Positions 1 through 64,000 of a stretch of DNA of 64,000 bases are shown here, one piece after another. The stretch's first letter is position 1, and the number at the start of each line of letters is the position of its first letter. Source of the stretch: Corydoras sp. C115. Its lineage: Eukaryota > Chordata > Actinopteri > Siluriformes > Callichthyidae. The position numbers and the translations under genes are program-made. Location: the NCBI GenBank assembly GCA_019802505.1, contig JAFMOC010000002.1, forward strand, positions 6,060,501 to 6,124,500. The letters are read 5' to 3'. The notes under the pieces are model-generated. The model worked only from the letters and a program-made list of their open reading frames with translations. It searched no databases and was not told the origin of the DNA.

Positions 1-1553
1 CATACCCCTTGAACTTTTCCATATTTTGTCACATTACAACCACAAACATAAATATATTTCACTGGAATTTAATGTGAAAGACCAACACAAAGTGGTATAC
101 AATTGTGAAGTGGAAGGAAAATTATACATGAATCAACATTTTTTTTTACAAATAAAAAACTGAAAAGTGCGACGTGCAAAAGTATTCAGCCCCCTTTTCC
201 CTGAGTGCAACTCAAAAGGGTCCACCTGTGTGTAATCTAATCTCAGTACAAATACAGCTGCTCCGTGACGGCCTCAGATGTTGGTTAAGAGAATATTGGG
301 GAGCAAACAGCATCATCAAGTCCAAAGAACACACCAGACAGGTTAGGAATATGGTTTTGGAGAAGTTTAAAGCAGGCTTAGGTTATAAAAAGATTTCCAA
401 AGCTTTGAACATCTCACGGAGCACTGTTCAATCCATCATCCGGAAATGGAAAGAGTATGGCACCACAGTAAACCTGCCAAGACAAGGCCGTCCACCTAAA
501 CTTACAGGCCGAACAAGGAGATCACTGATCAGAGAGGCAGCCAAGAGGCCCATGGTGACTCTGGATGAAATGCAGAGAGCCACAGCTCAGGTGGGGGAAA
601 CTGTCCACAGGACAACAATTAGTCGTGCACTACACAAATGTGGTCTTTATGGAAGAGTGGCAAGGAGAAAGCCATTGTTAAAAGAAAACCATAAGAAGTC
701 CCGTTTGCAGTTTGCCAGAAGCCATGTTGAGGACACAGCAAACATGTGGAAGAAGGTGCTTTGGTCAGACGAGACCAAAATTGAACTTTTTGGCCACAAT
801 GCAAAACGCTATGTGTGGCGGAGAAATAACACTGCACATCACTCTGAAAAACACCATCCCCACTGTCAAATATGGTGGTGGCAGCATCATGCTCTGGGGG
901 TGCTTCTCTTCAGCAGGGACCGGGAAGTTGGTCAAAGTTGATGGGAAGATGGATGGAGCCAAATACAGGGCAATCTTGGAAGAAAACCTGTTGGAGTCAG
1001 CAAAAGATTTGAGACTGGGGCGGAGGTTCACCTTCCAGCAGGACAACGACCCTAAACATAAAGCCAGAGCTACAATGGAGTGGTTTAAAAAAAAGAATAT
1101 TCATGTGTTAGAATGGCCCAGTCAAAGTCCAGACCTAAACCCAATTGAGAATTTGTGGCAAGATCTCAAAACTGCTGTTCACAAACGCTCTCCATCCAAT
1201 CTGACTGAGCTTGAGCTGTTTTGCAAGGAGGAATGGGCAAGAATTTCAGTCACTAGATGTGCAAAGCTGGTGGAGACATACCCTAAAAGACTTGCAGCTG
1301 TAATTGCAGCAAAAGGTGGCTCCACAAAGTATTGACTCAGGGGGGCTGAATACTTTTGCACGTCGCACTTTTCAGTTTTTTATTTGTAAAAAAAATGTTG
1401 ATTCATGTATAATTTTCCTTCCACTTCACAATTGTATACCACTTTGTGTTGGTCTTTCACATTAAATTCCAGTGAAATATATTTATGTTTGTGGTTGTAA
1501 TGTGACAAAATATGGAAAAGTTCAAGGGGTATGAATACTTTTGCAACCCACTG
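1..1553 (+). mobile_element. Tc1/mariner transposon with long IR/DR terminal repeats (5' tip cut by window edge)
   Basis: Tc1-like element with near-identical inverted repeats of about 200 bp: 1-196 and 1341-1553 (reverse complement). The visible part differs mainly in one T run (9 versus 8). Each repeat carries the direct repeat gcaaaagtattca twice in the IR/DR arrangement: inner copies at 176-188 and, reversed, 1346-1358, and an outer copy in the right end. The outer left copy, about 30 bases, lies beyond position 1. The right end cactg is followed by the TA target duplication at 1554-1555. The near-identity of the repeats points to a recent insertion. It lies in the intron after dnah11 exon 76. 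Confidence 0.92.
309..1335 (+). pseudogene. Tc1 transposase, DDE type, one frameshift and lost start
   Basis: Encodes a DD34E transposase that would cut and paste the surrounding element. Paired helix-turn-helix DNA-binding region at 318-520 (ISKALNISRSTVQSIIRKW), basic GRPPKL hinge, then catalytic D in LWSDETKIE (about 765), D in FQQDNDPKH (about 1045) and E in LNPIENLW (about 1149) with the usual 34-residue spacing. It ends GGSTKY-TGA at 1335. Two lesions: the codon where relatives normally have the initiator Met is ATC (315-317), and one extra base near 843 shifts the frame between HH and the following NTIPTV block. Otherwise it is full length, so it decayed only recently. Confidence 0.9.
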
Positions 1554-1555
1554 TA

Positions 1556-2189
1556 TTTTAACTGTTCATCAACTTAATATAGAGACCAGTGACAAAGCCT
1601 TATAGAGCATTTGTGTTGAATTTTCCTAAAAATGTCTTTATAAGTGCTCATAACTGTTTTTAAAAGTTTATAAGCTCTCTTTACAGGCATAAAGTAGTGT
1701 TGTCATTAATTACCTCTTTGAAAAAATCGCATACATAATAGTACATAATGATTTATAAAATCTTATAAATGCTCTTTACATACTTCAAGTAAAGTGTAAT
1801 CATCTTATTTTAAGTTAGAGTTTCTAAACATCCAAAGGATCAATCGTTTTGTATAAGTTTATATTTGGTTTCATTATGGTCACTTGGTGTTATAAAGACT
1901 TATGTCAAATTGTTATAACTATTCATGATTATGATAATGAACATATATGTACATTAAAAAGGCTTATGTCAAATGTTATAAAGCATTATAAATGCACTTA
2001 TAATGCATCATGAATACCGGATTCATAGAAAGTGTTACCAAAATCTGTCTCAAACTATGATACTACTACCATTGTTTTTCACAGATGGGATGCGGGTATT
2101 ATGCTGGAATGCAGTGTTTTTCTTTCAGACTTTGATAGATTCATTACATAAAACAGCACACACACCACTCACACCTGATTGTCATCTTT
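1556..2189. other. intron, AT-rich, nothing recognised
   Basis: AT-rich unique sequence between the Tc1 element and a SINE. It has several loose repeats of the words ataaagcat, ttataaatgc and ttatgtcaaa (1700-2000), suggesting an old decayed repeat. No exon with dynein similarity is visible here. Confidence 0.5.
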
Positions 2190-2470
2190 TCCATCCATAA
2201 TCTTCCACTTTATCCTCTACTAGGGTTGCGGGGTGGTTCCCCATACCCATCCAGGGGAGAAAGTTTCGGGCACTGGGCAGATACACCCAGGACAGGGCGC
2301 CAATTTATCTCTGGGCACAGACACACTCACAATTCAATTGACCTTGATCCATGTCTTTGGACTGTTGGAGGAAACCGGAGAACCCGAAGGAAACTCCACC
2401 CAGGTTGGGATTTGAACCGGGAATACCTAGCGCTGAAAGGTGAATTTGCTAACCACTAAGCCACCGTGTG
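2190..2470 (-). mobile_element. DANA/Mermaid-like SINE copy
   Basis: Diverged minus-strand copy of the family described at 7887-8226. The tail is at 2190 (ccatccataatcttccactt) and the tRNA-like head at 2470 (ctaaccactaagccaccgtg). It is shorter than full length because of internal deletions. Confidence 0.8.
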
Positions 2471-2998
2471 ATTGTCTTCTTATTTTTTGAAAACACATGA
2501 CTATTTTAATTCTTACATTATCTGTCAATCCTAAAAGTTCACATATTTTTCATCTTACAGATACGCAATATTGAGTTAAGTCTAATTAAGTCTAATACCC
2601 TTGTCTAATTTATATGATTTGTTTTTTAGTTCACATTTAGGAACAAATAAAAAAAATGTTATTGATAAAAATTATATAAATACAGCACCATTGTAACAAA
2701 AAAAAATAATAATAAAAATACAAAATATACCATTTTGTCATGGTAAATCACAATTCATAATAAAAATCACACAATTTTACTAACATTAAACAACCTGTCC
2801 ATAAAGACTGAGATCATACACATTGACCTTGAAATTTTAGAGCCCTTTTTAATTAATTTTGGAATTGTCTGTTGTCTGATAAAGCCACATTGTCATTGTC
2901 ACATAGTAGCTTTTAAATCAATTATGACTTTTTTTAAAATTAAAATTATTTGTAAGTTGAACGACTTCTGTTCTCATATTTCAGAGGAATGGTTTTAC

Positions 2999-63406
<60,408 letters not shown>

Positions 63407-63531
63407 GATGTCAAAAATCAAAGCTCAAAGACGAAATGCGAAAAATGCAGAAACAGTCTATTTAGTACATCATTTTGTATTCGATAAATCTGCGCGCAAC
63501 CAAATAGCGGAATCCGGCGGCATAGCGTCCC

Positions 63532-63545
63532 GTTGCCTTGGGAAC
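63532..63545. promoter_or_regulatory. X-box-like RFX site upstream of dnah11
   Basis: The sequence gttgccttgggaac is an imperfect palindrome matching the RFX X-box (GTTGCC, 2-base spacer, RGYAAC) at 12 of 14 positions. Read on the gene's strand it has a perfect GGCAAC half-site. It sits 126 bp upstream of the dnah11 ATG, the usual range for RFX/FOXJ1 target ciliary genes. The match is seen; function is inferred. Confidence 0.6.
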
Positions 63546-63559
63546 GGAGCGCAGACAAG

Positions 63560-63583
63560 CACGTGAGCTTCAATTTAGCCAAT
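63560..63583. promoter_or_regulatory. E-box (cacgtg) and CCAAT box
   Basis: A palindromic cacgtg (63560-63565) and a CCAAT element (63579-63583, gccaatcg) lie 150-180 bp upstream of the dnah11 ATG, next to the X-box-like palindrome. With the relatively CpG-rich stretch around 63480-63600 they suggest a TATA-less promoter. Confidence 0.45.
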
Positions 63584-64000
63584 CGAAACGGCGCAGCGCA
63601 ACTGTATCCGAATTCTTTTAAAAGTTTATGGCCGTTTTGATAAAACATCCGACGTGGCAGTGGAGACACCGTTGCACTGAGGGATTAAAGAACATCAAAA
63701 TGTCAGAGAAAAAAGATCTGAAACTTGATGCTTGGAGGAGAGTGGAATGAGAGAGCGCACGCACTATTTTAAACACCCGTTATATTCAAATGTTGAGAAA
63801 CTCAACGGTGCTGGTTTTTGTATTGCACTGTAAATCTTAAGTAAACATTTACTGTAAAGTCCTCAATATCTTTACAAGTTGCAAGATTGCAAATGTGGTT
63901 CAGTGGTGAGTTATATACTGTGAAAAAATTATATAATCAAGGGTGTGGTCGTGACCTATCTGCCTTTAGTGCGCCTGGGTGAACGCATCGATGTTGCCCT

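Larger units (their letters stand above)
63407..64000. other. 5' flank of dnah11
   Basis: Contains the presumed 5' UTR and promoter of dnah11 (about 63407-63660). Beyond 63700 the only coding-like stretch is a short plus-strand MSEKKDLKLDAWRRVE followed by a stop (63700-63750). No neighbouring gene can be recognised. Confidence 0.6.

Noticed and set aside
2963..2998. TGA right after exon 76 as the true end of the protein
   Set aside because: The dynein C-terminal domain of over 300 residues would be missing, and a gtaaaa donor precedes the stop in frame.

Overview
The window looks like chromosomal DNA of a ray-finned fish, most likely an otophysan such as a catfish or characin; the order is an inference. 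The signs are very AT-rich introns, long (TA)n and (CA)n tracts, a Tc1/mariner transposon with long inverted repeats, and many copies of a DANA/Mermaid-like tRNA-derived SINE. There is no prokaryotic gene organisation: apart from the transposase, the supportable coding sequence is a chain of short spliced exons.

One gene fills the window. It lies on the minus strand from its ATG at 63406 down to 2999 and encodes an axonemal outer-arm dynein heavy chain of the DNAH9/11/17 group, best matched to dnah11. I placed 76 exons by reading the minus strand, requiring splice-site dinucleotides and consistent reading phase. They join in frame to 4115 codons without an internal stop. The order is N-terminal tail (63.4-52.6 kb), linker (52.4-44.6 kb), AAA1 (42.8-38.8 kb), AAA2 (38.7-34.8 kb), AAA3 (32.5-30.7 kb), AAA4 (29.5-24.4 kb), stalk and microtubule-binding domain (22.6-17.4 kb), AAA5 (15.1-12.0 kb), then AAA6 and the start of the C-terminal domain (11.9-3.0 kb). 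The last part of the C-terminal domain must lie beyond the left edge.

The promoter side (63.4-64.0 kb) carries an RFX X-box-like palindrome 126 bp upstream of the ATG, plus an E-box and a CCAAT box. This fits a motile-cilia gene controlled by RFX factors.

The introns hold the rest: the Tc1-like element at 1-1553; about 18 full, partial or decayed SINE copies of one family, several with exact target-site duplications; a second SINE family; a LINE 3' tail; decayed DNA-transposon pieces; microsatellites; and a GC- and CpG-rich block of about 460 bp embedded in (TA)n. Several large introns contain low-repeat stretches that could be conserved non-coding elements. I found no clear new multi-gene system. 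The most unusual items are the CpG-rich block, two inverted SINE pairs able to fold into long hairpins, a SINE copied together with about 115 bp of its flank, a GC-AG intron and the X-box.
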